From NCBI GenBank assembly GCA_022574255.1, contig JACZSK010000010.1, positions 1 to 50,104 of the forward strand: a stretch of DNA of 50,104 bases, written 5' to 3'. The stretch is from Pseudomonadota bacterium. GTDB taxonomy: Bacteria; Pseudomonadota; Alphaproteobacteria; Sphingomonadales; SMXR01. Below are positions 7,664 to 17,018 of the stretch, piece by piece (position 1 is the stretch's first letter; each line of letters opens with the position of its first letter). The translations under genes were made by a program, and so were the position numbers. The notes below the pieces were generated by a model, which saw only the letters and a program-made list of their open reading frames with translations, was not told the DNA's origin and did no database searches.

Positions 7664-9637
7664 ATGTCCACTCAAGAATCCACCCCCGAACAGACACCAG
7701 AACCCACCCCGGAAATTGACTTCCCCACCGCGGAAGATTTTGAAGCCCTTTTAAACGAGAGCCTGGGCGAAGACGGCAAGTTCGAAGGCCGTGTTGCCAA
7801 GGGCACCGTTATTTCCATCGAAAGCGACTACGCCATTATCGATATCGGCCTGAAGGCCGAAGGGCGCGTGGCGCTGAGAGAATTTGCCGGCGACGATGGC
7901 GCGGAAGAAATAAAAGTCGGCGATATCGTCGAGGTTTTTGTCGACCGCATTGAAAATGCAGCGGGCGAGGCGGTGCTGAGCCGCGACAAGGCAAGGCGCG
8001 AGGAATCCTGGGAGCAGCTGGAAAAGGCCTACGCCGCGGAAGAGCGCGTCGAGGGCATTATCTTTGGCCGCGTCAAGGGCGGCTTCACCGTCGATCTTTC
8101 AGGCGCCATCGCATTCCTGCCCGGCAGCCAGGTCGATGTGCGGCCAATCCGCGACGTGACGCCGCTGATGAACATTCCCCAGCCTTTCCAGATTTTGAAA
8201 ATGGACCGCAAGCGGGGCAATATCGTGGTCTCGCGCCGCGCCATTCTGGAAGAGACCCGCGCCGAGCAACGCAGCGAAGTGATGGAGAATATCAAAGAAG
8301 GCGACACCATCGAGGGTATTGTAAAGAACATCACCGAATACGGCGCCTTTATCGACCTCGGCGGCATCGACGGCCTGTTGCATGTGACCGATATGTCATG
8401 GGGCCGGGTCAGCCACCCCTCGGAAGTTCTGGGCATCGGCGAGACCGTCAAGGTTCAGGTGATCCGGGTGAACAAGGAAACCCAGCGCATTTCGCTGGGG
8501 CTGAAGCAGTTGGAAGCCGACCCCTGGGACGGCATCGGCGCCAAGTACCCGGTGGGCACCAAGTTCACCGGTCGGATCACCAACATCACCGACTACGGTG
8601 CATTTGTCGAGCTGGAGCCGGGCGTTGAAGGGTTGGTGCATGTCTCCGAGATGTCCTGGGTGAAAAAGAACATCCACCCGGGCAAGATCGTTTCCACCAG
8701 CCAGGAAGTCGAGGTCATGGTGCTTGAAGTCGATCCCGACAGACGCCGGATCAGCCTCGGCCTCAAGCAATGTGGCGATAATCCCTGGGCCGGCTTCTCC
8801 GAGAAATATCCGGTCGGCACGACCATTGAGGGCGAGGTCAGGAATGTCACCGAGTTTGGCATCTTTATCGGGCTCGATAACGGCGTCGACGGCATGGTTC
8901 ATCTTTCCGATCTGACCTGGGGCCGGGCGGGCGAGGATGCGCTGGCTGAGTTCCAGAAAGGTGCGATGGTCAAGGCCGTCGTTCTCGACGTGGATACCGC
9001 CAAGGAGCGCATCAGCCTGGGCATCAAGCAACTGGGGGACGATCCTCTGGCCGCCCTTTCCGGCAAGAAAAAAGGCAGCGCCGTGACCTGCACGGTGTCG
9101 GCTATCGAGAGCAACGGCATTGAGGTGATGATCGGTGACAGCGGCGTCAAGGCGTTCATCCGCCGCGGTGATTTGTCTCGCGACCGCAACGAACAGCGCC
9201 CGGACCGCTTCGCGGTTGGAGAAAAGGTCGATGCCATGGTCACCGGCGTCGACAAGACAACACGGCGCGTTTCCCTGTCGGTGAAAGCTCTGCAGATTTC
9301 CGATGAGAAGGCCGCCGTCGAGCAATATGGATCTTCCGACAGCGGTGCCAGCCTGGGCGATATCCTGGGTGCCGCATTGAAGGCCAAGGCGGACGAGGGC
9401 GCCGCCGCCGAGAAGCCTGCCAAGGCGGAAAAGAAAGCCGCGAAAAAGCCTGCCGCCAAGAAGGCCAAGAAGGATGAGGCGAAAGACGCCAAGGAGACCA
9501 AGAAAACAACCACCGCAAAGAAGGCGGCGGCCAAGGACAAGCCGGCCAAGAAGTCAGCCAAGGCCAAAGACGACAAGGTTGCTGACAAGCCGGCCAAAAA
9601 GACCGTCGCCAAAAAAGAGACCAAGAAAGAAGACTAA
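7664..9637 (+). CDS. rpsA: 30S ribosomal protein S1 with long basic C-terminal tail
   Basis: This 657-residue protein carries six S1 (OB-fold) repeats, seen in segments such as GTVISIESDYAIIDIGLKAEGRV, GIVKNITEYGAFIDLGGIDGLLHVTDMSW, GRITNITDYGAFVELEPGVEGLVHVSEMSW and GEVRNVTEFGIFIGLDNGVDGMVHLSDLTW. It binds mRNA on the small subunit during initiation. ATG at 7664 is preceded by CGGAGATAAT. The core ends near residue 570; an additional tail of about 80 residues consists almost wholly of Lys, Ala, Asp and Glu with AAKK/PAKK motifs, longer than the usual S1 end of around 560 residues. A strong terminator follows the stop. Confidence 0.97.
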   Translation: MSTQESTPEQTPEPTPEIDFPTAEDFEALLNESLGEDGKFEGRVAKGTVISIESDYAIIDIGLKAEGRVALREFAGDDGAEEIKVGDIVEVFVDRIENAAGEAVLSRDKARREESWEQLEKAYAAEERVEGIIFGRVKGGFTVDLSGAIAFLPGSQVDVRPIRDVTPLMNIPQPFQILKMDRKRGNIVVSRRAILEETRAEQRSEVMENIKEGDTIEGIVKNITEYGAFIDLGGIDGLLHVTDMSWGRVSHPSEVLGIGETVKVQVIRVNKETQRISLGLKQLEADPWDGIGAKYPVGTKFTGRITNITDYGAFVELEPGVEGLVHVSEMSWVKKNIHPGKIVSTSQEVEVMVLEVDPDRRRISLGLKQCGDNPWAGFSEKYPVGTTIEGEVRNVTEFGIFIGLDNGVDGMVHLSDLTWGRAGEDALAEFQKGAMVKAVVLDVDTAKERISLGIKQLGDDPLAALSGKKKGSAVTCTVSAIESNGIEVMIGDSGVKAFIRRGDLSRDRNEQRPDRFAVGEKVDAMVTGVDKTTRRVSLSVKALQISDEKAAVEQYGSSDSGASLGDILGAALKAKADEGAAAEKPAKAEKKAAKKPAAKKAKKDEAKDAKETKKTTTAKKAAAKDKPAKKSAKAKDDKVADKPAKKTVAKKETKKED

Positions 9638-9677
9638 AAAATAGAGCCTCTTTGAGCCAGGTCCCGGACTCATTATT

Positions 9678-9712
9678 GAAGCCCTGCCGGCAAGCGGCGG
9701 GGCTTCTTTTTT
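9678..9712 (+). terminator. Rho-independent terminator of rpsA
   Basis: A 12-bp uninterrupted stem (9678-9689 with 9695-9706, one G-T pair), loop GCAAG, is followed directly by T6 (9707-9712). It lies 40 bp after the rpsA stop and ends the aroA-cmk-rpsA transcript. Confidence 0.95.
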
Positions 9713-9951
9713 CCGCGAATCGGTGCTTTTTCTGTCTGCCGTCCATCGCCCGTTCCGGCCCGGATTTGCCTGAATCGGATGCGCCCTCCAGCCGGTTTCC
9801 GGTGTAATTGTGCAGAAATGACACAGATTCGAGGGTCTTGGCGGTAAAAACGAAGGTATTTTAAGCACTTACCCTTGACCGGCCCTGCCTGCTTTGGCAC
9901 GCTTCCATTTGCAAGTCCGGGGGGCACCGGATTTCCCAGAGACCAGATATT
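9713..9951. other. Intergenic region upstream of ihfB
   Basis: No coding frame with gene-like features is visible on either strand. The stretch is moderately AT-enriched around 9850-9870. TTGACC at 9875-9880 could be a -35 element, but no convincing -10 lies at the right distance. The ihfB promoter should be here or in the adjoining repeat block. Confidence 0.5.
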
Positions 9952-10002
9952 GGTGAACCATCCGTTTTGGTGATCCAGTCGTTTTAGTAATCCAGATGAG
10001 TG
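9952..10002 (+). repeat. Three tandem 17-bp repeats in the ihfB leader
   Basis: Copies at 9952-9968, 9969-9985 and 9986-10002 follow at an exact 17-bp period. The first two agree at 14 of 17 positions and share GGTGA.CCA..CGTTTT; the third has diverged (10 of 17 match the second) but keeps ATCCAG. The block ends 10 bp before the ihfB start codon. Confidence 0.6.
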
Positions 10003-10012
10003 GACGGGGCTG

Positions 10013-10294
10013 ATGATCAAGTCTGAACTGATAGGAAAACTTGTGGAGGCTAACCCGCATCTCTACCAGCGGGATGTCGAGCGGATCGTGAGCACCGTAT
10101 TCGAGGAAATTTCCAGCGCGCTGTCGCGCGGCGACCGGGTGGAACTGAGAGGCTTTGGCGCCTTTTCGGTAAAGAAACGGCCGGCACGCATCGGGCGCAA
10201 CCCGCGCACCGGCGAGACCGTACAGGTCGAGGAAAAGCATGTGCCCTATTTCAAGACCGGCAAGGATCTGCGCGAAAGACTGAACGCGGATTGA
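10013..10294 (+). CDS. ihfB: Integration host factor beta subunit
   Basis: This 93-residue DNA-bending protein is the beta subunit of the IHF heterodimer. It starts [17 protein letters not shown] and has the family body [46 protein letters not shown], including the RNPRTGE DNA-intercalating arm with its proline, and ends [16 protein letters not shown]. The position directly after rpsA is the classical location of ihfB in proteobacteria. IHF commonly assists sigma-54 promoters, of which this window has two. Confidence 0.96.
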   Translation: MIKSELIGKLVEANPHLYQRDVERIVSTVFEEISSALSRGDRVELRGFGAFSVKKRPARIGRNPRTGETVQVEEKHVPYFKTGKDLRERLNAD

Positions 10295-10310
10295 TGGCCC
10301 TAAACTGGCC

Positions 10311-10676
10311 GTGAAAAAGTTTTTCACAAACCTGGTTCTGGTTTTTTTGGCGGTCGTGGTCGTCCTGTTCATCGTTACCAATCGCGGCGCGGTCACCGTC
10401 AGCCTGTGGCCGCTGCCGTATCTGGTCGATCTGCCGCTCTATCTGGTCTTTTTCATCGGCCTGTTCACCGGGCTGGTGCTGGCCGGGGTTATGGGCATGG
10501 TCAGACGGGCGCGCAGCTTCGCCCGGGCGCGGCGTGCCGAAAAACAGGCGCAGCGCCTGCAGGCAACGGTCGACAGCCTGGAGCGGGAACTGGATGCGGG
10601 CAGCCTGCCCGGCAGCGAGCCCGAGACCGATGAGGGGCCGGCCCAAATACCCAGGCAGCCCCCCGACGTCCCCTGA
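10311..10676 (+). CDS. lapA: LapA-domain (DUF1049) membrane protein
   Basis: This 121-residue protein starts with GTG at 10311. It has two hydrophobic helices (about 5-25 and 42-65: NLVLVFLAVVVVLFIVTNRG and LYLVFFIGLFTGLVLAGVMG), then a basic coiled segment, RRARSFARARRAEKQAQRLQATVDSLERELD, and a short polar tail. This matches the LapA/DUF1049 family, which in gammaproteobacteria works with LapB in lipopolysaccharide-assembly control. In alphaproteobacteria it regularly lies between ihfB and pyrF, as here. The TPR partner LapB is not in the window. Confidence 0.8.
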   Translation: MKKFFTNLVLVFLAVVVVLFIVTNRGAVTVSLWPLPYLVDLPLYLVFFIGLFTGLVLAGVMGMVRRARSFARARRAEKQAQRLQATVDSLERELDAGSLPGSEPETDEGPAQIPRQPPDVP

Positions 10677-10716
10677 GGCCTCCTGTTGCTCTCCTGTTGC
10701 TCTCCGGAGCCCTTCT

Positions 10717-10736
10717 GCCCCTTGCAAAAAAGGGGC
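10717..10736 (+). other. Hairpin in the pyrF leader
   Basis: GCCCCTT (10717-10723) is the exact reverse complement of AAGGGGC (10730-10736), with a 6-nt loop GCAAAA. No T run follows, so it is not a standard terminator. It sits between lapA and the pyrF start, after a short direct repeat of CCTGTTGCTCT. Any role in pyrimidine-dependent control is speculation. Confidence 0.35.
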
Positions 10737-10790
10737 GTCAGCCCTATTCCTTCTGCCGGAACCGCGACGCCGCAGCAGAGTGAGACGAAA

Positions 10791-11510
10791 TTGGAAGCCC
10801 TGGAAGCCAAAGACCGCATCTATTGCGCCCTCGACACGCCGGACCTGGCTGCCGCCTGCGGCCTGGCGTCGGCGCTGGCCGGCCATGTGGGCGGCCTGAA
10901 ACTGGGGCTGGAATTTTTTGCCGCTTGCGGCCCGGATGGATTTCGCAAGGTTGCCGAGACCGGCATACCGGTTTTTCTCGATCTGAAACTGCACGATATA
11001 CCCAATACGGTGGCCAGCACAATTGCCGCGCTGGCGCCGCTGGGGCCGGCAATCATGACCATCCACGCCGGCGGCGGGCCGGCGATGATGCGTGCGGCCG
11101 TGGAAGCGGCGGCGGCGAGCGCGGACGAGGCGGATATGCCCAAGCCTCTGATCGTCGGGGTGACGGTGTTGACCAGCCTCGATAATGCCGATCTGGCGCG
11201 CATGGGTGTGGCTGACGGCGTCGATGGCCAGGCCGTGCGTCTGGCCAGACTGGCGCGCGATAACCGGCTCGACGGCGTTGTCTGCTCGCCCCGCGAGGTC
11301 GCGGCGATCCGCGCCGAATGCGGCGAGGAATTTCTGTTGGTGGTGCCCGGCATCCGACCGGAAAACACTGGCGCCGACGACCAGAAGCGGATTATGACGC
11401 CGCGCCAGGCGGTCTCCGAAGGCGCCGATATACTGGTCATCGGGCGGCCCATCACCCGGGCGGCGGACCCGGTCGCAGCCGCCTTGGCAATCGCCGCGAG
11501 CCTGGATTAA
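10791..11510 (+). CDS. pyrF: Orotidine 5'-phosphate decarboxylase
   Basis: PyrF decarboxylates OMP to UMP, the last step of de novo pyrimidine synthesis. The frame has the family sequence RIYCALDTPDLAAA, the catalytic FLDLKLHDIPNTV, VGVTVLTS, VCSPREVAAIRA and the phosphate loop VVPGIRP...IGRPITRA. The start is unclear because no ATG lies in frame before the conserved domain. TTG at 10791 gives 239 residues, the normal length; TTG at 10686 would add 35 residues of low-complexity sequence. It is followed five bases later by trpF. Confidence 0.92.
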   Translation: MEALEAKDRIYCALDTPDLAAACGLASALAGHVGGLKLGLEFFAACGPDGFRKVAETGIPVFLDLKLHDIPNTVASTIAALAPLGPAIMTIHAGGGPAMMRAAVEAAAASADEADMPKPLIVGVTVLTSLDNADLARMGVADGVDGQAVRLARLARDNRLDGVVCSPREVAAIRAECGEEFLLVVPGIRPENTGADDQKRIMTPRQAVSEGADILVIGRPITRAADPVAAALAIAASLD

Positions 11511-11515
11511 AGACC

Positions 11516-12208
11516 ATGCCGGTGGATGCAAAAATTTGCGGCCTGAGCAGCAGCGCTTCCGTTGAGGCAGCGATCGCGCAGGGTGCCCGCTATGTGGGTT
11601 TCGTTTTTTTCCCGCCCTCGCCGCGCCATGTGACCGCAGAGGCTGCCGCTGCGCTGGCCGCGCTGGTACCCCGGAATGTCGGGCGGGTCGGTGTTTTCGT
11701 TGATCCCGACGATGCGCTGCTGGAAAGCGTGCTGGATGCGGCGCCGCTTGACATATTGCAGCTTCACGGCAGCGAGACGCCTGCCCGCGTGGCGGATATT
11801 CGCGCCCGCTTCGGCCTCAAGGTGATGAAGGCCATAAAGGTTTCTGATGAAAGCGATGTCGCGCGCGCCTTTCTCTATGAGGATGCCGCCGATATGCTGT
11901 TGTTTGATGCCCGCCCGCCCGCTGGCGACAGCGATGCCCTGCCCGGTGGAAATGGCATTGCCTTTGACCGGCTGCTGGTGCGGAATGGCGGCTGGTCGCT
12001 GCCCTGGATGCTTTCGGGCGGCCTGGATGCGGCCACATTGGGCGCGGCGGTTGCCGCATCGGGTGCGGCGATTGTTGACGTTTCGTCGGGCGTTGAGGAT
12101 GCGCCGGGTGAAAAGAATGTGGATAAAATACGCGTCTTCCTGGAATGTGCCGCGGGGCTTTCACAGGATCAGACCGGGGATAAGGACAGGGGTCAGGACA
12201 ATGGCTAA
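11516..12208 (+). CDS. trpF: Phosphoribosylanthranilate isomerase
   Basis: This 230-residue TIM-barrel enzyme isomerises N-(5'-phosphoribosyl)anthranilate in tryptophan synthesis. Family marks are the N-terminal [15 protein letters not shown] (the Cys of the KICG motif), [37 protein letters not shown] and [11 protein letters not shown] with [19 protein letters not shown]. The ATG at 11516 follows pyrF by five bases, and the stop overlaps trpB by 8 bp. trpE, trpD and trpC are not in the window, so tryptophan genes are split as usual for alphaproteobacteria. Confidence 0.95.
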   Translation: MPVDAKICGLSSSASVEAAIAQGARYVGFVFFPPSPRHVTAEAAAALAALVPRNVGRVGVFVDPDDALLESVLDAAPLDILQLHGSETPARVADIRARFGLKVMKAIKVSDESDVARAFLYEDAADMLLFDARPPAGDSDALPGGNGIAFDRLLVRNGGWSLPWMLSGGLDAATLGAAVAASGAAIVDVSSGVEDAPGEKNVDKIRVFLECAAGLSQDQTGDKDRGQDNG

Positions 12209-13421
12209 CGCCGACAAGCCGAACAGCTACACTGCCGGACCCGACGAGGACGGGCATTTCGGCATATTCGGCGGGCGCTACGTGGCCGAGACCCTGATGC
12301 CCCTGGTGCTGGAGGTTGAGGAGGCTTACAACGCCGCGCGCCGCGACCCGGCTTTTATCGCCGAATTTGACGATCTGATGAAAAATTATGTGGGCCGGCC
12401 CAGCCCCCTGTATTTCGCCGAGCGGCTGACAAAGCATCTCGGCGGCGCGAAAATCTATTTCAAGCGCGATGAGCTGAACCATACCGGCGCCCATAAAATC
12501 AACCATGCCATCGGCCAGATTCTGCTGGCGCTGCGCATGGGCCGAACCCGTATTATCGCCGAGACCGGCGCCGGCCAGCACGGGGTGGCCACCGCCACCG
12601 TTGCCGCGCGCTTTGGCCTGCCCTGCACTGTTTTCATGGGCGAGCGCGACATGAAGCGCCAGGCGCCCAACGTGTTCCGCATGAAGCTGCTGGGGGCGGA
12701 GGTGCGACCGGTGTCCTCGGGGTCAAAGACCCTGAAAGACGCCATGAACGCGGCTCTCCGCGACTGGGTCAGCAATGTGGAAGATACTTTTTACATTATT
12801 GGCACCGTTGCCGGCCCGCATCCCTATCCCGCCATGGTCCGCGATTTTCAATCGGTGATCGGACGCGAGGCGAAGGAGCAGATCATGGAGGCCGAGGGCC
12901 GGCTGCCGGACCATCTGGTCGCCTGTATTGGCGGCGGCTCCAACGCCATCGGCCTGTTCGGCCCCTTCCTGGACGACGAAAGCGTGGCCATGACTGCGGT
13001 TGAAGCGGCGGGCAAGGGGCTGGACAGCGGCGCCCACGCGGCCTCCATCGCCGGCGGAAGGCCGGGGGTGCTGCACGGCAACCGCACTTTTTTGTTGCAG
13101 AATGATGACGGCCAGATCCAGGAGGCGCATTCCATATCGGCGGGGCTGGATTATCCGGGCATCGGCCCCGAGCATGCCTGGCTGAACAGCGTCGGACGGG
13201 TGAAGTATGTGTCCGCCACCGACGAGGAAGCGCTGGCCGCCTTTTCCCTGCTCAGCCGCATCGAAGGCATCATCCCGGCGCTGGAACCCGCCCATGCCCT
13301 GGCCGAGGTGATGAGGGCCGCTCCCAGGCTGGACTCCGGCAAGATCATGATCATGAATCTCTGCGGGCGCGGCGACAAGGATATCTTCACCGTTGCCGAG
13401 GCGCTGGGGGTGGAATTGTGA
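12201..13421 (+). CDS. trpB: Tryptophan synthase beta subunit
   Basis: This 406-residue PLP enzyme joins indole and serine to make tryptophan. The PLP-binding lysine is Lys99 in [13 protein letters not shown]; the phosphate loop [10 protein letters not shown] and [12 protein letters not shown] are present. The ATG at 12201 lies inside the last codons of trpF. The stop shares bases with the trpA start (GTGA), so all three genes are translationally coupled. The product pairs with TrpA in the alpha2-beta2 complex that channels indole. Confidence 0.97.
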   Translation: MANADKPNSYTAGPDEDGHFGIFGGRYVAETLMPLVLEVEEAYNAARRDPAFIAEFDDLMKNYVGRPSPLYFAERLTKHLGGAKIYFKRDELNHTGAHKINHAIGQILLALRMGRTRIIAETGAGQHGVATATVAARFGLPCTVFMGERDMKRQAPNVFRMKLLGAEVRPVSSGSKTLKDAMNAALRDWVSNVEDTFYIIGTVAGPHPYPAMVRDFQSVIGREAKEQIMEAEGRLPDHLVACIGGGSNAIGLFGPFLDDESVAMTAVEAAGKGLDSGAHAASIAGGRPGVLHGNRTFLLQNDDGQIQEAHSISAGLDYPGIGPEHAWLNSVGRVKYVSATDEEALAAFSLLSRIEGIIPALEPAHALAEVMRAAPRLDSGKIMIMNLCGRGDKDIFTVAEALGVEL

Positions 13422-14257
13422 GCGGTTCGGGGAAAGGCCGCATTGAAGCGCGTTTTGCGGCGCTGGCCGCCGAGGGCCGGGGCGGGTTGGTGACTTTCAT
13501 TACCGCCGGCGACCCCGACCACCAGACTTGCGCCGCCATCCTGGCCGGGCTGGCGGGCGCTGGCGCCGACATTATCGAGCTTGGCATGCCCTTCTCCGAC
13601 CCCATGGCCGATGGACCAGCCATCGAGGCCGCTTCGGTTCGGGCGCTGGCCGCGGGCGCCAGCATGAAACGCACTCTTGATCTGGTCAGCGAATTCCGCA
13701 AGTCGGACGACGCCACGCCGATCGTGCTGATGGGCTATTTCAATCCCGTCTATGCCTACGGCATCGAGAGCTTCCTTGATGATGCCGCCCGCGCCGGGGT
13801 CGATGGCCTGATTATTGTCGACCTGCCGCCCGAAGAAGACGCCGAATTGAGCGGCCCGGCGGCGAAACGCGATATCCATTTCATCCGCCTGGTGGCGCCG
13901 ACCAGCGGGGCGGCGCGGCTGAAGCTGTTGTTCAAGGATTGCGGCGGCTTTGTCTATTACATCGCCATTGCCGGCATTACCGGCGCCAGCGGCGCGGCCA
14001 TCACTGACACCGACGATGCAGTGGCGCGTCTGCGGGCCGAAACAAAGCTTCCCATTGCCGTGGGTTTTGGCATAAAAACCCCCGGTGATGCCGCCGCCGT
14101 GGTGCGCTCGGCGGACGCGGCGGTGGTCGGTTCGGCCATTGTGCAGCGCATCGCGGAAAACCTGGATGATGCGGGGCGGCCTCGGCCCGGCCTTGTGGAC
14201 AAGGTGCTGGACTTTGTCGGCCAACTGGCCGAATCTGTGCGCAACGCGCGAGGTTAG
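13418..14257 (+). CDS. trpA: Tryptophan synthase alpha subunit
   Basis: This 279-residue TIM barrel cleaves indole-3-glycerol phosphate to indole for TrpB. Catalytic glutamate and aspartate lie in [17 protein letters not shown] and [13 protein letters not shown], and the C-terminal phosphate site is in [14 protein letters not shown]...VVGSAIV. The start is GTG at 13418, overlapping the trpB stop. accD follows after 57 bp, the common alphaproteobacterial order trpFBA-accD-folC. Confidence 0.97.
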   Translation: MSGSGKGRIEARFAALAAEGRGGLVTFITAGDPDHQTCAAILAGLAGAGADIIELGMPFSDPMADGPAIEAASVRALAAGASMKRTLDLVSEFRKSDDATPIVLMGYFNPVYAYGIESFLDDAARAGVDGLIIVDLPPEEDAELSGPAAKRDIHFIRLVAPTSGAARLKLLFKDCGGFVYYIAIAGITGASGAAITDTDDAVARLRAETKLPIAVGFGIKTPGDAAAVVRSADAAVVGSAIVQRIAENLDDAGRPRPGLVDKVLDFVGQLAESVRNARG

Positions 14258-14314
14258 GGGATAAGGGCTGGAATAAAGCCCGGAATATCCGGCAAGAGGC
14301 GGAGAAAACAGCCG

Positions 14315-15193
14315 ATGAACTGGCTTACCAATTATGTGCGGCCCAAGCTGAAAGCCGTTCTGCGCAAAAAAGATACGCCCGATAACCTGTGGCACAAATG
14401 CAAGGGCTGCGGGCAGTTGATCTTCCACAAGGAATTTCTGGCCAACCAGTTCGTTTGCGGCAACTGCGGCCACCATGACCGCATAGGCCCGGCGGAGCGC
14501 TTCAAGGCGCTGTTCGACGACGGCGAACATGAACGCCTGGAACTGCCCAAGGTTCAGGACGACCCACTTAAATTCCGCGACCAGAAGAAATACAGCGACC
14601 GGCTGAAAGACGCCCGCAGCAAGACCGGCGAGCAAGACGCCCTTATTGTCGGGGTTGGCCGCATGGACGGCATAGAGGTCGTGGTGGCGGTGCAGAATTT
14701 CTTTTTCATGGGCGGCTCGATGGGCATTGCCGTCGGCGCCGGTTTTGTCACCGCTGTGGAAAAGGCCATCGAATTGCACGCGCCGTTCATTATTTTTACG
14801 GCGGCGGGCGGTGCCCGCATGCAGGAGGGCATCCTCTCGCTGATGCAATTGCCGCGCACCACCGTGGCCGTCAATATGCTGCGCGAAGCGGGACTTCCCT
14901 ACATTGTTGTGCTCACCGATCCCACCACCGGCGGCGTGACCGCTTCATACGCCATGCTGGGCGATGTGCATATTGCCGAGCCGGGCGCCCTGATCGGCTT
15001 TGCCGGGCCGCGGGTGATCGAGAATACGATCCGCGAAAAACTGCCCGAGGGTTTCCAGCGTTCCGAATTTTTGCTCGAGCACGGCATGGTCGATATGGTC
15101 ATCCCGCGCCATGAATTAAAAGAAACTTTGGTGCGCCTGATCTCACTGCTGACCAGGGATGGTGCGGCGCGCGAAGACCGACGCGCTTCCTGA
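14315..15193 (+). CDS. accD: Acetyl-CoA carboxylase carboxyltransferase beta subunit
   Basis: This 292-residue subunit of acetyl-CoA carboxylase makes malonyl-CoA for fatty-acid synthesis together with AccA. The N-terminal four-cysteine zinc ribbon is visible as [20 protein letters not shown] and VCGNCGHH. The crotonase-like carboxyltransferase fold carries [31 protein letters not shown] and [42 protein letters not shown] lies a suitable distance before the ATG. It sits between trpA and folC in one run. Confidence 0.97.
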   Translation: MNWLTNYVRPKLKAVLRKKDTPDNLWHKCKGCGQLIFHKEFLANQFVCGNCGHHDRIGPAERFKALFDDGEHERLELPKVQDDPLKFRDQKKYSDRLKDARSKTGEQDALIVGVGRMDGIEVVVAVQNFFFMGGSMGIAVGAGFVTAVEKAIELHAPFIIFTAAGGARMQEGILSLMQLPRTTVAVNMLREAGLPYIVVLTDPTTGGVTASYAMLGDVHIAEPGALIGFAGPRVIENTIREKLPEGFQRSEFLLEHGMVDMVIPRHELKETLVRLISLLTRDGAAREDRRAS

Positions 15194-15216
15194 CCCCCCG
15201 CGAGGAGTCCGCGGCC

Positions 15217-16548
15217 GTGGCCGACAAGGCAAACAACCACAAGACCGATCGCATTCTGGGGCGGCTGCTGGAACTGCATCCGAAGAAGATCGACCTGTCG
15301 CTGGGGCGCATCGAGACGTTGCTGGCGGCGCTGGGCGATCCGCAAAAGAAGCTGCCGCCGGTTCTGCATATTGGCGGCACCAACGGCAAGGGGTCGGTCG
15401 CCGCCATTGCCCGGGCCGTGCTAGAGGCCGCCGGTCACCGCGTGCATGTTTATACCTCGCCGCATCTGGTGCGCTTTAACGAACGTATTCGCCTTGCCGG
15501 ATTGCTGGTCGGCGATGACCAACTGGCGGAGCTTCTGGAAGAATGTGAACGCGCCAATGCTGGCCGGCCCATCACCTTTTTCGAGATCACCACGGCGGCG
15601 GCGTTCCTCGGCTTTCAGCGGGTGCCCGCCGACGCCTGCATTGTCGAGGTGGGCCTGGGCGGGCGGCTGGATGCCACCAACGTAATTCCCGATCCTCTGG
15701 TCTGCGGCATCTCGCCCGTCCACCTGGATCACCAGGCGTTTCTGGGCAATCGGCTGGCCGACATCGCGGCGGAGAAAGCAGGCATCATCAAGGCCGGCGT
15801 GCCGGTGGTGGTCTCGCGCCAGCCCGCGGCGGTCGAGCGGGTGATCCGCGACGTGGCCAAAAAGTTGCGCGCGCCCATCCGCTCCTGCCCCGCTGACTGG
15901 CGCGTCCGCCCGGGCAAGCTGGAGCAGGAATTTATTTTCGAGGACAGGATGGCGAAAATACTTTTGCCGCGCCCCCATCTGGCCGGCGAGCACCAGTTGC
16001 TGAATGCCGGGCAGGCGGTGGCCATGCTGCGCGCGCAGAGCAGCCTGAAGGTTACCGAGGCGGCGCTCCGTGCCGGGCTCGACTGGGCGCGCTGGCCGGC
16101 GCGGCTGCAGATGATCGACAGCGGCGCCCTCTGCGAATTGCTTCCCGATGGGGGCGAATTGTGGCTCGATGGCGGCCACAACCGCGCCGCCGGAAAAGTG
16201 CTGCGGCGGTTTTTCCGCAATGTCGAGACTGAAGAGACGCCGCTCTATCTGGTGACTGGCATGATGAGCGGCAAGGACGCCAGCGGGTTCCTGAAGAATT
16301 TTGCCGGGCTGGCGCGGTCGGTCTATGCGGTGCCGGTGCCTGGCGAGGAAGGGGCCATGCCCGCCGCCGATGTGGCGGCCGCGGCCAGCGCCGCCGGGTT
16401 GCAGGGCAAGATGGCGCGGGATGTGCCCTCGGCATTGCAGGCCATCGCCAAGGCCAGCCGGGCCGGCAGTCCCCCGGTTGTTCTGGTCACCGGCTCACTT
16501 TATCTGGCGGGAGAAGTGCTGCGCCTGTCGGGCATGACGCCCGAATAG
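15217..16548 (+). CDS. folC: Folylpolyglutamate / dihydrofolate synthase
   Basis: This 443-residue Mur-ligase-like enzyme adds glutamate to folates and probably also makes dihydrofolate. It has the FolC P-loop HIGGTNGKGSVAAI, the segment YTSPHLVRFNERIRLAG, EVGLGGRLDATNVI, HLDHQAFLGN...AAEKAGIIK, and the C-terminal ligase domain with LDGGHNRAAG. The start is GTG at 15217 (VADKANNHK). It ends the plus-strand run and converges with trxA, the two stops lying 2 bp apart. Confidence 0.95.
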   Translation: MADKANNHKTDRILGRLLELHPKKIDLSLGRIETLLAALGDPQKKLPPVLHIGGTNGKGSVAAIARAVLEAAGHRVHVYTSPHLVRFNERIRLAGLLVGDDQLAELLEECERANAGRPITFFEITTAAAFLGFQRVPADACIVEVGLGGRLDATNVIPDPLVCGISPVHLDHQAFLGNRLADIAAEKAGIIKAGVPVVVSRQPAAVERVIRDVAKKLRAPIRSCPADWRVRPGKLEQEFIFEDRMAKILLPRPHLAGEHQLLNAGQAVAMLRAQSSLKVTEAALRAGLDWARWPARLQMIDSGALCELLPDGGELWLDGGHNRAAGKVLRRFFRNVETEETPLYLVTGMMSGKDASGFLKNFAGLARSVYAVPVPGEEGAMPAADVAAAASAAGLQGKMARDVPSALQAIAKASRAGSPPVVLVTGSLYLAGEVLRLSGMTPE

Positions 16549-16550
16549 GA

Positions 16551-16877
16551 TCAGGCGCTGTTAACCGACTCGCTGATCCAGTCGACGATGCGGTTTTTGG
16601 GAAGGGCGCCGATCTTGGTGTCGATTGGCTGGCCGTCCTTGAACAGAATCATGGTCGGGATGCTGCGCACCCCGTAACGCGAGGGCGCTTCCGGATTCTC
16701 ATCGATATTTATTTTGGCGATCAGCAGATCGGGCATTTCTTCGGAAATCTCTTCCAGCGCCGGGCCGATCATCTTGCAGGGTCCGCACCATTCGGCCCAG
16801 AAATCCACCAACACGGGCTTGTCGGAGCCGAGAACATCCTGCTCGAAACTTCCGTCTGTAACTTTTGTGGTCGCCAT
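16551..16877 (-). CDS. trxA: Thioredoxin
   Basis: This 108-residue protein is a classical thioredoxin: [24 protein letters not shown] with the redox pair Cys31/Cys34, and the cis-proline in [13 protein letters not shown]. The start is the ATG at 16877, preceded by GAGAGG. It lies downstream of addA on the same strand after 141 bp and appears to have its own promoter there. Confidence 0.96.
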   Translation of the reverse strand: MATTKVTDGSFEQDVLGSDKPVLVDFWAEWCGPCKMIGPALEEISEEMPDLLIAKINIDENPEAPSRYGVRSIPTMILFKDGQPIDTKIGALPKNRIVDWISESVNSA

Positions 16878-16941
16878 AAACGCCTCTCGCTTTGTTGGCC
16901 GCCGCCCGTCGGCGCGCGGTCTGTTTTTTGCACAGAGGGTT

Positions 16942-16970
16942 AACTTAGGTACGACCCGTCTCTGCGTCAA
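16942..16970 (-). promoter_or_regulatory. Candidate sigma-70 promoter of trxA
   Basis: On the minus strand TTGACG (16965-16970) and TAAGTT (16942-16947) are separated by 17 bp. The -35 is good but the -10 is weak (3 of 6). The stretch is AT-richer than its surroundings and lies 65 bp before the trxA start. Confidence 0.4.
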
Positions 16971-17018
16971 GGAGCAGCAGGATCACGATGTTTCCCCCAT
17001 GGCTCGCGCTGCGCCCCG

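Noticed and set aside
9895-9913. TGGCAC...TTTGCA upstream of ihfB, resembling a sigma-54 promoter
   Set aside because: The GG-to-GC distance is three bases too long for sigma-54, unlike the two exact matches elsewhere in the window.
12189-12204. GGGGTCAGGACAAT at the trpF-trpB junction, similar to the MITE end sequence
   Set aside because: Only about 12 bases agree, it lies within coding sequence and there is no partner repeat, so chance similarity is likely.
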